A DNA stretch of 64,000 bases from Elizabethkingia bruuniana (GTDB lineage: Bacteria > Bacteroidota > Bacteroidia > Flavobacteriales > Weeksellaceae). The notes below the pieces were generated by a model. The model searched no databases. It saw nothing but the letters and a program-made list of their open reading frames with translations, and had not been told where the DNA came from. The stretch is taken from NCBI RefSeq assembly GCF_002024805.1, contig NZ_CP014337.1, positions 3,658,001-3,722,000 on the forward strand, written 5' to 3'. This document shows positions 8,709 to 17,447 of the stretch, one piece after another (position 1 is the first letter of the stretch; every line of letters begins with the position of its first letter). The translations under genes and the position numbers were made by a program.

Positions 8709-9500
8709 ATGAAATTCTCCGGACAAATACTAAAAATGATCACTGAAAACGGTAAACCAATACAATATTACCTTAATCTTTCGGGTGATTTAATTAGTAT
8801 GAATCAGCTTTTTGATAAAGAAATAAGCATAAAGCATATCGGATATCAGTGTGTTTCCTGCGGGCTGGATCTACCTATTTTCCGTATGGGATTCTGTAAA
8901 AAATGTTTTTTTGAAAGTCCGTATGCCAGTGAAACAATCCTTCGCCCTGAATTGTCAACAGCTCATTTAGGTATTGAAGAGAGAGATCTGGAGGTTGAAA
9001 AAGAAATTCAGTTAGTTCCTCATGTTGTGTATCTGGCATACACAGGTGATGTAAAAGTTGGTGTAACAAGGGAAACTCAGGTTCCGACACGATGGATTGA
9101 TCAAGGTGCCACATTTGCTCTTCCCATTGCAAGAACTGACAACCGATATGAAGCGGGAGTTATAGAGGTAGAGATGAAAAATCACCTTGCAGATAAGACC
9201 AACTGGAAAAAAATGCTGCAAACACTGGAATCGGATGTTGATCTTGCTGATTTCCGTGAAAAAATAAAAGAGTATTTCCCAAAAGATTCGCAAAAATTCT
9301 ATTCTTCCGATGAGGAAATCTGGAGACTGGATTATCCATATGAAGCACCAAATGACATAAAAGTATTTACATTGGATAAGAAGCCTGAATTTACAGGATT
9401 ACTAAAAGGTATAAAAGGCCAATATCTTTACTTCGAAGGTGGAAACTTCATCAACGTACGAAGCCATGAAGGTTATGTAATAGATTTTTCGGCCGGATAA
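8709..9500 (+). CDS. DUF2797 family protein with zinc ribbon
   Basis: The 263-residue protein has four cysteines arranged CVSC (near residue 47) and CKKC (near residue 63), a likely zinc ribbon. The segment VYLAYTGDVKVGVTRE followed by TRWIDQGA resembles a GIY-YIG nuclease-like core and is typical of DUF2797. No function is established that I can name; a nucleic-acid role is an inference from the zinc ribbon and the GIY-YIG-like strand pattern. It is divergent from the epimerase gene and lies 19 bp before the AsmA-like gene, so the two may be co-transcribed. A TACTTTTA sequence upstream is a near match to the -7 consensus. Confidence 0.8.
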   Translation: MKFSGQILKMITENGKPIQYYLNLSGDLISMNQLFDKEISIKHIGYQCVSCGLDLPIFRMGFCKKCFFESPYASETILRPELSTAHLGIEERDLEVEKEIQLVPHVVYLAYTGDVKVGVTRETQVPTRWIDQGATFALPIARTDNRYEAGVIEVEMKNHLADKTNWKKMLQTLESDVDLADFREKIKEYFPKDSQKFYSSDEEIWRLDYPYEAPNDIKVFTLDKKPEFTGLLKGIKGQYLYFEGGNFINVRSHEGYVIDFSAG

Positions 9501-9519
9501 CCGAAAACACAATACACGG

Positions 9520-11685
9520 ATGAAATTAAAGTACAAAAGATTTTTAAAAATATTCGCTTTTGGTATCGGTATATTAGCGATTCTTTCTTTTGCTGCTTCT
9601 TATGGATTCAATTACTGGCTAAAAAATAATCTACCGGAGATCATTAAAAAGAGATCTCCGTATAATATTACATACCAACATCTGGATGTAGATATTAAAA
9701 CAGGAAATATAACCGCGAAAAAGATTAATATTTCTAACAAAAAACCGAATAATCAAAATGAAATTGGCTTAGACGGAAGTATCGGGGAACTAAAAATAAG
9801 CAGCCTCGGAATATGGGACGCTTTATACAATAAAGTAATCAATACTGACGATGTCACATTTGTACAGCCAAAATTAAGAGTTGTACTGGCAAAGCCAAAA
9901 GATGAGAAGGCAGGCAATAATAGTAAACAGCCTATACTTTTTAAAAACATTCATGTACAGAATGGCGATATTGATATTTTGAAGTTCAATAAAGATTCTC
10001 TTATTACAGTAAAGAATCTGAATCTTGAGCTAACAAACTTCAGAATGACAGAAAAGGAGGTAAAACAAAAACTTCCTGTCGTTTTTGACTCCTACTCTAT
10101 TTCAGGAGAGAATTTCATCTACCGTGATGAAAATATTTATGATTATAAAGCAAAAAGAATTGCTACTGAAAATGGACAAATGAGCATTAAAGGTTTTGAA
10201 ATGAAACCTTTACTAACCCAGCAGCAGTTTGCCCAAAAATACCCCAATAAAACAAATCTGTTTGCTGTTACTTCCAGAGAAATGACTTTTAAAGATATTA
10301 GCTTTAAAGACAACAAGATTTCTCTGGCAGAAGTAAAGTTTGACAGTCCTGATGTCAGAATCATGTCAACTAATGGGAAGAGTCCTAAATCTCAGAAAAA
10401 CTTCTCTTATGATATTGAATTGGATAACATTTCTCTAAAAAATGGGAATATCCTAATGCTGAAACCAGACGGGAGCCAACATTTCCAGCTAAAAAGAGTT
10501 TCTGCCAATATGAATAAAATCCTGATGAACGAGGAAACATCAAAAGGAGAAATACCATTTAAATATGGCGCTTATAGATTCGAGACACATGATTTCCACT
10601 ATAACCCTGGTAAATATTACAAGCTATCATTATCATCTCTTGTTCTGGACAATCATAAAATTACTGTTTCGGATTTCAGCTTTCTCCCGACCATGAACAG
10701 AACTCAGTTCAATAAATCAATTCCGGTACAGGAAGACTTGTATACGGTAAAGATCCCTAAAATAGAGCTCACCGGATATAAAGTTTCAAATCTAAACAAC
10801 AATTTGCAGGTAGAAGTCAACAATCTGAATGTATATCAGATGTACATGAATATTTTCAGCAGTAACCTTCCACCACCGGATCCTACTCCAAGAACTTTTT
10901 TTTCAGAAAAATTCAGGAAAATTAAATTTCCGTTGACTATACATCATACGAAAGTAATCAATAGTCTTCTGGAATATGAGGAGACAGATCAAGGAGCCTT
11001 AGCTCCGGGAAAACTTTCTTTTGCGAACCTTAATGTTGGAATTGAAAATATAAACACAGCCCAATTAAAAGGAAAGAATACTATGGTTACCGTAAATGGG
11101 AAAACCAGCTTCTTCGGAACTTCCCCAACCACAGTTTTGTGGACTTTTGATGTTGCAAACCCGCAAGATGCCTTTAACTTCAAAGCTAATATCATCAATC
11201 TGGACGCATCGCGAATTAATGACTTTATAAGGCCTTATCTGCACGTAAGCACCAGTGGAATGATTAATAGTGTTGATTTTGATTTCAAAGGGAATAAATA
11301 TGGTATAAAAGGGCCTTTTCTGATGACAAATACCAATCTGAAAGTAGAACTTCTGGATGATAAAAACCAGAAAAAGAAAAAATTCCTGAGCTTTCTGACC
11401 AACTGGTTTATCAAAAATAACACAGGTAATACGCCTAAGCAAATTGATGTAGATTATACCAGAACCGAAAAAAGATCTCTTTTCAATTTATTATGGCGCG
11501 GTATAGAAACCGGATTAAAAGGTTCTTTGATTGGTGATACCTCCAAAATTGAAAAGACGGTAGATGACATCAAAGAAAAAAAGGAGAAAATAAAGCAGAA
11601 GATTGACGCCCGAAAGCAAAAGGATCAGGCTAAAAAAGGACTTTTTAATGGTCTCTTTAAAAAGAAAGAAGCAACAACAGACTAA
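9520..11685 (+). CDS. AsmA-like / DUF748 envelope protein
   Basis: The protein has 721 residues with one N-terminal membrane helix (IFAFGIGILAILSFAASYGFNYWL region), then a long beta-rich body with repeated strands of the type LDVDIKTGNITAKKINISN. This is the layout of AsmA-like proteins (including the DUF748 type), thought to be periplasmic bridges or regulators of outer-membrane lipid traffic. The C-terminus is very lysine-rich and coiled-coil-like (KIEKTVDDIKEKKEKIKQKI, then FNGLFKKKEATTD). It lies 19 bp after the DUF2797 gene, and its stop overlaps the convergent 11682-12026 gene by 4 bp. The lipid-transport role is inference from the family. Confidence 0.75.
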   Translation: MKLKYKRFLKIFAFGIGILAILSFAASYGFNYWLKNNLPEIIKKRSPYNITYQHLDVDIKTGNITAKKINISNKKPNNQNEIGLDGSIGELKISSLGIWDALYNKVINTDDVTFVQPKLRVVLAKPKDEKAGNNSKQPILFKNIHVQNGDIDILKFNKDSLITVKNLNLELTNFRMTEKEVKQKLPVVFDSYSISGENFIYRDENIYDYKAKRIATENGQMSIKGFEMKPLLTQQQFAQKYPNKTNLFAVTSREMTFKDISFKDNKISLAEVKFDSPDVRIMSTNGKSPKSQKNFSYDIELDNISLKNGNILMLKPDGSQHFQLKRVSANMNKILMNEETSKGEIPFKYGAYRFETHDFHYNPGKYYKLSLSSLVLDNHKITVSDFSFLPTMNRTQFNKSIPVQEDLYTVKIPKIELTGYKVSNLNNNLQVEVNNLNVYQMYMNIFSSNLPPPDPTPRTFFSEKFRKIKFPLTIHHTKVINSLLEYEETDQGALAPGKLSFANLNVGIENINTAQLKGKNTMVTVNGKTSFFGTSPTTVLWTFDVANPQDAFNFKANIINLDASRINDFIRPYLHVSTSGMINSVDFDFKGNKYGIKGPFLMTNTNLKVELLDDKNQKKKKFLSFLTNWFIKNNTGNTPKQIDVDYTRTEKRSLFNLLWRGIETGLKGSLIGDTSKIEKTVDDIKEKKEKIKQKIDARKQKDQAKKGLFNGLFKKKEATTD

Positions 11686-12026
11686 ATACTCAGATTTCTC
11701 CCTTCTCTCTCGTCTACAGCTATTCCTGTAAGAAAGTTATTGAATTCTGATCCGGCATAGTTGCTTTCAGCACCATATGAATCGATAATATAAGCTTTTT
11801 GCCCTGTTGTATCTTCTACTAAATAAAGCACGGCATTATCAGATGGATTTGAATCGCCTTCGAAACGATAAACTTTAATAATTGTAAGATCTTCCGGTTG
11901 GTATTCTTTATCAGAATTCTGAAGAACAAATTTTTTATTTTCATTCATCTGAATTTCCTTATCTACACCTCTTCTTTTCAGGGTATTCATTACCTGTACC
12001 AGAGTTGTCATGTCATTATTTTCCAT
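11682..12026 (-). CDS. Small conserved protein of unknown function
   Basis: A 114-residue soluble protein without signal or membrane segments, beginning MENNDMTTLVQVMNTLKRRG. It has a central motif around EDLTIIKVYRFEGDSNPSDN and a later IDSYGAESN. Homologues in Flavobacteriia are often labelled phosphoribosylpyrophosphate synthetase, but the protein is far too short for that enzyme and lacks its motifs, so I do not use the name. It overlaps the convergent AsmA-like gene by 4 bp. The codon use looks like its neighbours. Function unknown. Confidence 0.75.
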   Translation of the reverse strand: MENNDMTTLVQVMNTLKRRGVDKEIQMNENKKFVLQNSDKEYQPEDLTIIKVYRFEGDSNPSDNAVLYLVEDTTGQKAYIIDSYGAESNYAGSEFNNFLTGIAVDEREGRNLSI

Positions 12027-12100
12027 TGTCTGTAATTTAGTCTACTAAAGTTAAGTATTTCCATGCGAATAAAAATTATTCATTCTCGTTTTAACATAAT

Positions 12101-12133
12101 AAAAAAACAGACAAGCTTTTGGCTTGTCTGTTT
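12101..12133 (-). terminator. Terminator of the prolyl endopeptidase gene
   Basis: A 12-bp stem (AAACAGACAAGC / GCTTGTCTGTTT) with loop, followed on the minus strand by a T-run, 22 bp past the stop. Confidence 0.85.
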
Positions 12134-12155
12134 ATATCTAAACTGGAAATATATG

Positions 12156-14273
12156 CTATTTCAGGTTTTTAATACCCATTTCATATAATGCAAATGAAAG
12201 CAAATCTGCATTTTCCATCACAACCTGCTCAGTAGAGCGTCCCGCTCCATGTCCTGCATTAGTTTCAATACGGATAAGCACTGGATTTTTACACGCTTGT
12301 TTTGCCTGTAATTCTGCACCAAATTTAAATGAATGTGCAGGAACAACTCTGTCATCATGATCACTTGTGATCACCATAGTAGAAGGATAACATGTGCCAG
12401 CTTTTACATTGTGTACAGGTGAATAAGATTTTAAATATTCAAACATTTCTTTACTATCCTCAGCGGTTCCGTAGTCATATGCCCATCCGGCACCAGCAGT
12501 AAATTTATTATAACGCAGCATATCCAGTACACCAACACCCGGGAAGGCTACTTTAGCTAAATCCGGGCGCATTGTCATCGTAGCACCAACAAGCAATCCT
12601 CCATTCGAGCGTCCTGAAAGCGCCATATAATCTTTGGAAGTATAACCATTCTTCTGTAAATATTCCCCTGCAGCAATGAAGTCATTAAACACATTTTTCT
12701 TTTGCTGTTTGGTTCCCGCATCATGCCATTTTTTACCATATTCACCTCCACCACGGATATTCGGAACAGCATAAATTCCGCCATTCTCCATCCAGATAGC
12801 ATTTACAACAGAGAATGCAGGTTGCAGGCTGATATTAAATCCTCCGTAGCTGTACAATATTGTAGGATTCTTTCCGTCTTTCTTCAGTCCTTTTTTATAG
12901 CTGATCATCATCGGAATTTTAGTTCCGTCTGCAGATGTATAGAATACCTGCTCAGAAACATAGTTTTCAGGATTGAATTTCACTTTAGGCTTTTGGTACA
13001 CCTCGGATTTTCCTGAGTCTATGCTAAATTTAAAGATCGTTGGAGGCGTAATATAATTGGTAAATGAATAATACAATTCTTTTTCTGTTTTTTCACCACC
13101 AAAACCACCTGCAGTACCGCTACCCGGCAGTTTAATTTCCCTAACCAGCTTTCCTGTTTTATCGTATTGCTTAATCTGGCTCAGTGCATCTTTCATATAA
13201 GTTGCAAAGAAGTAGCCTCCACCAGAATTTACACGCATTGGTTCACTTGTTTCAGCAATAACATCTTTCCAGGTTTCCGGCTTCGGATTCTGAATCGTTG
13301 TTTTTACCATACGCATATTAGGCGCATTTTTATCAGTATGCAGGAACAGTGTATCTCCATCTGTATCAACCAATCCTACATTGCTCTCGAAGCCTGTAAT
13401 AATCGGAATAAAATCTGTTTTATTTTTAAGATCTTTAATATAGAGTTCGTTACCATTAGTTGCGTTAGCTGCAGAAACGACAAGATACCTCTGGTCTTCT
13501 GTTACATAGCCACTTAAGTATCTTCTTGGGAATTTATCACCACCAATAATCAACTCATCTTGAGACTGCTTTGTTCCAAGCTTATGAAAATACACTTTAT
13601 GCTTGTCCGTCATTCCGGAAAGCACGCTTCCGTCTTTCGGCTTATCATAACTGGAATAGAAGAAACCTTCATCTCCTAACCAGGAGATGCCACTAAATTT
13701 TACATCAAGAAGCGTTTCATCGATTTGTTTTTTAGTTTCTGCATCCAGAATAATAATCTTATTCCAGTCAGAACCTCCTTCAGAAATGCTATAAGCTACT
13801 AATGTACCTTTTTTATTGAATGAAAGATTAGCTAAAGAGGTTGTCCCTTTATCTGAAAACTTATTCGGATCTAAAAATACTTCTGTTTTTCCGGAAGCAT
13901 CTTTTCTGTACAACACAGATTGTGCTTGTAGCCCGTCATTCTTATAGAAGTAAGTGTATTTACCTTTTTTAAATGGTGCTGAAATCTTTTCATAATTCCA
14001 GATATCTAAAAGTTGTTTTTTAATCTGTCCACGGAAAGGAATTTGCGCAAGATAATCCTGTGTAAATTTCACCTCCTGTTGTACCCATGCTTTGGTATCT
14101 TCAGCTCTGTCATCTTCCAGCCAACGGTATGGGTCTGATACCTGATTACCAAAATAGGTATCGGTATGATTTACTTTCTTTGTTTCGGGATACTTCAATG
14201 AGTTAGAATTTTGTGCTGAAACAGCTGCAAAAGCGAAAGCTGCAACTGCCACAGATAGTTTTTTATACTTCAT
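12156..14273 (-). CDS. Prolyl oligopeptidase (prolyl endopeptidase), family S9A
   Basis: A 705-residue secreted serine peptidase cutting after proline in oligopeptides. The signal peptide ends AAVSAQ; a seven-bladed propeller (residues about 75-430) is followed by the alpha/beta hydrolase domain. Catalytic residues by my count are S556 (SGRSNGG), D641 (SDHDDRV) and H675 (NAGHGAG). Length and sequence closely match the Flavobacterium meningosepticum prolyl endopeptidase as I remember it, which is the best genus marker in this window. A TATTTTTG element lies at 14288-14295. The gene is monocistronic, with its own terminator. Confidence 0.97.
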   Translation of the reverse strand: MKYKKLSVAVAAFAFAAVSAQNSNSLKYPETKKVNHTDTYFGNQVSDPYRWLEDDRAEDTKAWVQQEVKFTQDYLAQIPFRGQIKKQLLDIWNYEKISAPFKKGKYTYFYKNDGLQAQSVLYRKDASGKTEVFLDPNKFSDKGTTSLANLSFNKKGTLVAYSISEGGSDWNKIIILDAETKKQIDETLLDVKFSGISWLGDEGFFYSSYDKPKDGSVLSGMTDKHKVYFHKLGTKQSQDELIIGGDKFPRRYLSGYVTEDQRYLVVSAANATNGNELYIKDLKNKTDFIPIITGFESNVGLVDTDGDTLFLHTDKNAPNMRMVKTTIQNPKPETWKDVIAETSEPMRVNSGGGYFFATYMKDALSQIKQYDKTGKLVREIKLPGSGTAGGFGGEKTEKELYYSFTNYITPPTIFKFSIDSGKSEVYQKPKVKFNPENYVSEQVFYTSADGTKIPMMISYKKGLKKDGKNPTILYSYGGFNISLQPAFSVVNAIWMENGGIYAVPNIRGGGEYGKKWHDAGTKQQKKNVFNDFIAAGEYLQKNGYTSKDYMALSGRSNGGLLVGATMTMRPDLAKVAFPGVGVLDMLRYNKFTAGAGWAYDYGTAEDSKEMFEYLKSYSPVHNVKAGTCYPSTMVITSDHDDRVVPAHSFKFGAELQAKQACKNPVLIRIETNAGHGAGRSTEQVVMENADLLSFALYEMGIKNLK

Positions 14274-14287
14274 AGAATTGGTTTTAC

Positions 14288-14295
14288 CAAAAATA
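14288..14295 (-). promoter_or_regulatory. -7 element (TATTTTTG) for the prolyl endopeptidase gene
   Basis: Minus-strand TAnnTTTG match, 14 bp upstream of the ATG at 14273. No clear -33 partner. Confidence 0.45.
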
Positions 14296-14321
14296 GGGAA
14301 GTTTTCTTAATTCTAAGAATT

Positions 14322-15011
14322 CTAATTAAATCTATTTTCTTTGATTAGCAACTTATATCCGAATCCACGCACATTAATGATTTCAATATTATTATCAAGG
14401 CTTAATTTCTTTCGTAATTTAGTAATATAGACATCCAGATTTCGACTGGTAAAAAAGTTATCATCTCCCCATAATTCCTTTAGAACCTTTATTTTATTCA
14501 GGAGTTCATTTTTATGAAAAAGCAACCTTTTCAACAGTTCCGTTTCTTTATATGAAAGTTTTATAATTTGTCGATTTTCATAGAGAAGTTCCTGTCTTTG
14601 AATATCAAAAAGATATGCTCCAACTTTCATCTGATTGGATTCAGGTTTATTTCTTTTCAACAACTCCCTGACTCTTAAATGCAGTTCATCTATACTGAAT
14701 GGCTTTCTAAGGTAATCATTAGCCCCGGCTTCATACCCTTTTACCAAATCTTTAGTTTCGGATAATGCGGTGAGAAATATTACAGGAGTTGCGGGATAAT
14801 TTTTTTTAATTTCTTTAGCAACACTCCATCCATCTTTTCCAGGCATCATAACATCCAAAATACATAAATCTGTCTGTTTATTAATAAGTTTCAGTGATTC
14901 TACTCCGTCTGTTGCCCACACAACCTCATAATTAAGTTTATCAAGGCTATCCTTAATTAATTTTCCCAAAGTAATATCATCTTCAGCCAAAAGTAATCTA
15001 TGCTTCTGCAT
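14322..15011 (-). CDS. OmpR/PhoB-family response regulator
   Basis: The protein has 229 residues: a receiver domain with acidic pocket (LLAEDD at 7-12), phospho-acceptor D53 (CILDVMMPG) and the conserved Lys (YLRKPFS), then a winged-helix DNA-binding domain (TSRNLDVYITKLRKKL...VRGFGYKL). I start at MQKHRLLLAEDD (15011), because that places the first beta strand normally; a longer frame to 15053 adds an unusual leader inside the kinase gene. It overlaps the kinase stop by 14 bp, so the pair is translationally coupled. The receptor signal is unknown. Target candidates are the direct repeats and palindrome upstream of the kinase. Confidence 0.93.
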   Translation of the reverse strand: MQKHRLLLAEDDITLGKLIKDSLDKLNYEVVWATDGVESLKLINKQTDLCILDVMMPGKDGWSVAKEIKKNYPATPVIFLTALSETKDLVKGYEAGANDYLRKPFSIDELHLRVRELLKRNKPESNQMKVGAYLFDIQRQELLYENRQIIKLSYKETELLKRLLFHKNELLNKIKVLKELWGDDNFFTSRNLDVYITKLRKKLSLDNNIEIINVRGFGYKLLIKENRFN

Positions 15012-16440
15012 GAGGTAAAATAATTTTAAAAATTGTCCCTTGCGGCTTAGCATCCAAAATTTCTATCGATGCTTTATGTAAGTCCATTACATATTTTACA
15101 TAGCTAAGCCCTATTCCAAATCCTTTTGTTTCATATATATAACCAGATTCTTTTGGGATTCTAAAGAATCTCTTGAACACCTTCTTTTTATACTGATCTT
15201 CAATCCCTTCTCCATTATCTTCCAACATTATCTCTATTGCCTCCTTTGTATCTCTAGATCTTATAACAATTTTTGGATTCTCATTTTTGTTATATTTAAT
15301 TGCATTACCAATAATGTTATTAAGTGCATTTTCAAAATGTCTGGAATTAATAAATATTTTCGTAGAATTAATCTCTTTAACATCAATTATAACTCTATCA
15401 TTTTCAAATCTACCTTTTAATCTTATTATTAAATCACTCAGATCATATTCTTCAACAAAAAAATGGGCTTTATTTAAACTTAATTCATTTAATACATCAT
15501 GTGTAAAAGAAGAAAGTTCTTTTGCTTTGTCTAATATAATATTTATATATTCTATTCTTTCTTTTTCATCCTGTACATGATCCCGCATACCTTCTGCCGC
15601 TATCTGGATTGAGGTTACTGGAGTCCTTAGTTCATGTGATAGATGTAGCATTAGCTGATCTTTTTCCTTATTGAGTCGCTCTTGACTTAAAAGTAATCTT
15701 GTTAAGTAAACACTACTAATCAGAATAATACAAACCAGTAAAAAAGAGCCTAAGATTGTCCATATTTGCTGACGAAGAAAATACTTCATAGGATTAGGAA
15801 AAGCCACATAAACATTTATTCTATCTTTTACACGAGGCTCTACTTCATAAGTATGTGTGGTTATTTCATCTCTATTGGGTTTGTTAAATACGAAGGCTTC
15901 ATTAATCCCTTTTTGCTTCAATATATTTAGGTAGTTTTCCTGTACTTTATTTAGTGTTATAACATTTATTTCAAACTGATGATCAATAAAGTCTCCAACT
16001 AATGGCGTGTAATACCATGTATAATATTCTTTTAAATCATCATCTACATTTTTCAAAAAACGTGAAATAAAAATATCTTTTTCTTTTCCTTTTAAATCTC
16101 CATTATCTAAATTCAAATCCTGAAAACTCATAGTTAGGCGATCATGATTCTTAATTTTAGGAGAGCGCTCTATTAAAGAAAATTTTAGAGGTTCTTGTTT
16201 TTCGACAATAATTTTAAAATACTTTGGATTTTCCAGGTAGCATTTTAAATTTCTGAGCATTGTTTGTCGTTTCTGATCTCTGGACAGCTGAATAGCTTCT
16301 TTTAAAGATTCGTCAGCTATTCTGGTAAAAACCACCGTCTCTGTTCTATAGAGATTGTAATTATACAGAAACTGTAAACCCGTAACAGTTAGCAATAAGC
16401 CAACTACCAATGTAATTGCTATCTTAATTTTCAGATTCAC
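14998..16440 (-). CDS. Sensor histidine kinase
   Basis: The 480-residue kinase has TM1 at about residues 7-25, a 195-residue extracytoplasmic sensor region with no domain I recognise, and TM2 at about 226-247. The kinase core follows: H269 in LSHELRTP, N-box NNIIGNAIKYN, G1 DNGEGI and G2 GFGIGL. It phosphorylates the overlapping OmpR-type regulator. The start is a GTG at 16440, needed to keep TM1. A TATTTTTG element ends only 4 bp before this GTG, so the message may be leaderless. It is divergent from a gene for a secreted protein, which is a plausible regulon member or ligand-related protein. Confidence 0.93.
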   Translation of the reverse strand: MNLKIKIAITLVVGLLLTVTGLQFLYNYNLYRTETVVFTRIADESLKEAIQLSRDQKRQTMLRNLKCYLENPKYFKIIVEKQEPLKFSLIERSPKIKNHDRLTMSFQDLNLDNGDLKGKEKDIFISRFLKNVDDDLKEYYTWYYTPLVGDFIDHQFEINVITLNKVQENYLNILKQKGINEAFVFNKPNRDEITTHTYEVEPRVKDRINVYVAFPNPMKYFLRQQIWTILGSFLLVCIILISSVYLTRLLLSQERLNKEKDQLMLHLSHELRTPVTSIQIAAEGMRDHVQDEKERIEYINIILDKAKELSSFTHDVLNELSLNKAHFFVEEYDLSDLIIRLKGRFENDRVIIDVKEINSTKIFINSRHFENALNNIIGNAIKYNKNENPKIVIRSRDTKEAIEIMLEDNGEGIEDQYKKKVFKRFFRIPKESGYIYETKGFGIGLSYVKYVMDLHKASIEILDAKPQGTIFKIILPHAEA

Positions 16441-16444
16441 GTTT

Positions 16445-16452
16445 CAAAAATA
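16445..16452 (-). promoter_or_regulatory. -7 element (TATTTTTG) close to the kinase start
   Basis: Minus-strand TAnnTTTG match only 4 bp before the GTG start, consistent with a leaderless or nearly leaderless transcript. Confidence 0.4.
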
Positions 16453-16484
16453 AATACTTTTCTCTTTGGAAATAAAATTTCATT

Positions 16485-16504
16485 AACACTAATTAACGCT
16501 AATT
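16485..16504. promoter_or_regulatory. Tandem 10-bp direct repeat, candidate response-regulator box
   Basis: AACACTAATT is followed directly by AACGCTAATT, 9/10 identical. Spacing of one helical turn is what OmpR/PhoB-family regulators usually recognise. It lies between the divergent kinase and secreted-protein genes. Confidence 0.5.
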
Positions 16505-16511
16505 TTCAGTA

Positions 16512-16530
16512 AATAACTATCATAGTTATT
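16512..16530. promoter_or_regulatory. 19-bp perfect palindrome in the divergent region
   Basis: AATAACTAT-C-ATAGTTATT, 9-bp arms around one base. It lies at about the -33 position relative to the TACTTTTA sequence (16540-16547) upstream of the secreted-protein gene, so it could be an operator. Confidence 0.5.
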
Positions 16531-16558
16531 AGCACAAGGTACTTTTACATAAAAAAAA

Positions 16559-17173
16559 ATGAAAAAGATTACATTTTGTTTTTTAGCACTAATAGCACAT
16601 TCTACATTTGGACAAACAGCAAAAGTATCATCCGAATATGGCAGCAAGGATCCAGTTGTTAATCAATTAATGGACTTTCAAGACATTACATCAATTGCTT
16701 TAACGCTTCAGGCTAAAGAACTTATTGGTAAATACTCTTTAGTAAAAATAAAAGAGTTTACTAATGGGAAACTTTCAAAAACAGAAAATATTATTTCTCC
16801 CGAAGATAGGCTTGCAATACAGTCAACACCTTTTACATTACGTTTATTTACTGAAACTGATAAAAAAAATAATATCCTGAATATAGCTTTCAGAGCAAAT
16901 CATTTTGGAACACCTAAAAAAGAATTTTTACTTAAAGAAAACAAATATTCTTATGTTCTCCACGATTTGATAAGCACACAAAAAATCAATAACCTGGATT
17001 TGAGAAAAGAAACTCCGATTTTCATTATTATGACACCTCATGTACTGCCAGACGGTTCGGCCTCTTATTGTGAAGTCTCCGGATCAGAAATTTCCCCGGA
17101 TCAATTAGGCAAGAAATATAATATTCCTCATTACTTCATTATTACTCTTCAATTTTTAGAACAAATAAAATGA
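16559..17173 (+). CDS. Secreted protein of unknown function
   Basis: The protein has 204 residues with a clear signal peptide (MKKITFCFLALIAHSTFGQ). The mature part is soluble and beta-rich, with no family I recognise. It holds a single cysteine (YCEVSG, near residue 168) and a segment PIFIIMTPHVLPDGSAS. It is divergently transcribed from the two-component system, and the 118-bp gap between them holds a direct repeat and a palindrome; regulation by that system is therefore likely but unproven. A terminator follows directly. It could be a periplasmic accessory protein or a surface-stress product. Confidence 0.75.
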   Translation: MKKITFCFLALIAHSTFGQTAKVSSEYGSKDPVVNQLMDFQDITSIALTLQAKELIGKYSLVKIKEFTNGKLSKTENIISPEDRLAIQSTPFTLRLFTETDKKNNILNIAFRANHFGTPKKEFLLKENKYSYVLHDLISTQKINNLDLRKETPIFIIMTPHVLPDGSASYCEVSGSEISPDQLGKKYNIPHYFIITLQFLEQIK

Positions 17174-17176
17174 CAA

Positions 17177-17204
17177 AAAAACCTCAGTAAATACTGAGGT
17201 TTTA
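17177..17204. terminator. Bidirectional terminator
   Basis: Stem AAAACCTCAGTA / TACTGAGGTTTT with A- and T-rich flanks. It serves the secreted-protein gene (+) and the GG-leader peptide gene (-) that converge here. Confidence 0.85.
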
Positions 17205-17206
17205 AT

Positions 17207-17380
17207 TTATTGACAAGATGCTTCACACGACAAAGGAATCTGAGGATTGTTATAGCATATTTCCACACCGCCATATTTTCGCTGAATATCACAATATTCA
17301 TCACAATTCATTGGTGGGTTAATCACTACTCCACAGCCTCCTTCAATAAATCGAAGCTCTCTTTTAGATAATTTCTTCAT
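17207..17380 (-). CDS. GG-leader Cys-rich small peptide 1 (bacteriocin-like family)
   Basis: A 57-residue peptide starting MKKLSKRELRFIEGG. The leader has the LS-K-EL...GG form used for double-glycine processing in bacteriocin-like and natural-product precursors of Bacteroidota. The predicted core after GG has 42 residues with six cysteines (CG, NC, EYC, IC, SCEASC). The core would be exported by a C39-peptidase ABC transporter, none of which lies in this window. A second peptide gene lies 67 bp upstream with its own terminator, so the two are separate units. Activity as an antimicrobial or signal is not established. No immunity gene is recognisable. Confidence 0.8.
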   Translation of the reverse strand: MKKLSKRELRFIEGGCGVVINPPMNCDEYCDIQRKYGGVEICYNNPQIPLSCEASCQ

Positions 17381-17410
17381 AATTAATATTTTAGATTATT
17401 TAATGTATTC

Positions 17411-17438
17411 ATAAATAAAATCCCGGAATTTAACCGGG
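17411..17438 (-). terminator. Terminator of GG-leader peptide gene 2
   Basis: Minus strand: CCCGG - TTAAATT - CCGGG followed by ATTTTATTTAT, 9 bp past the stop of the 17448-17600 gene. Confidence 0.7.
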
Positions 17439-17447
17439 ACTCGTTTT

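Noticed and set aside
11065-11442. A 125-residue minus-strand frame inside the AsmA-like gene
   Set aside because: Shadow frame; no signal, motif or promoter, and the sense gene is continuous.
11682-12026. The label phosphoribosylpyrophosphate synthetase for this small protein
   Set aside because: It is about a third of the enzyme length and lacks its substrate motifs.
12702-13517. Plus-strand frames opposite the prolyl endopeptidase
   Set aside because: Antisense shadows of a strongly conserved coding sequence.
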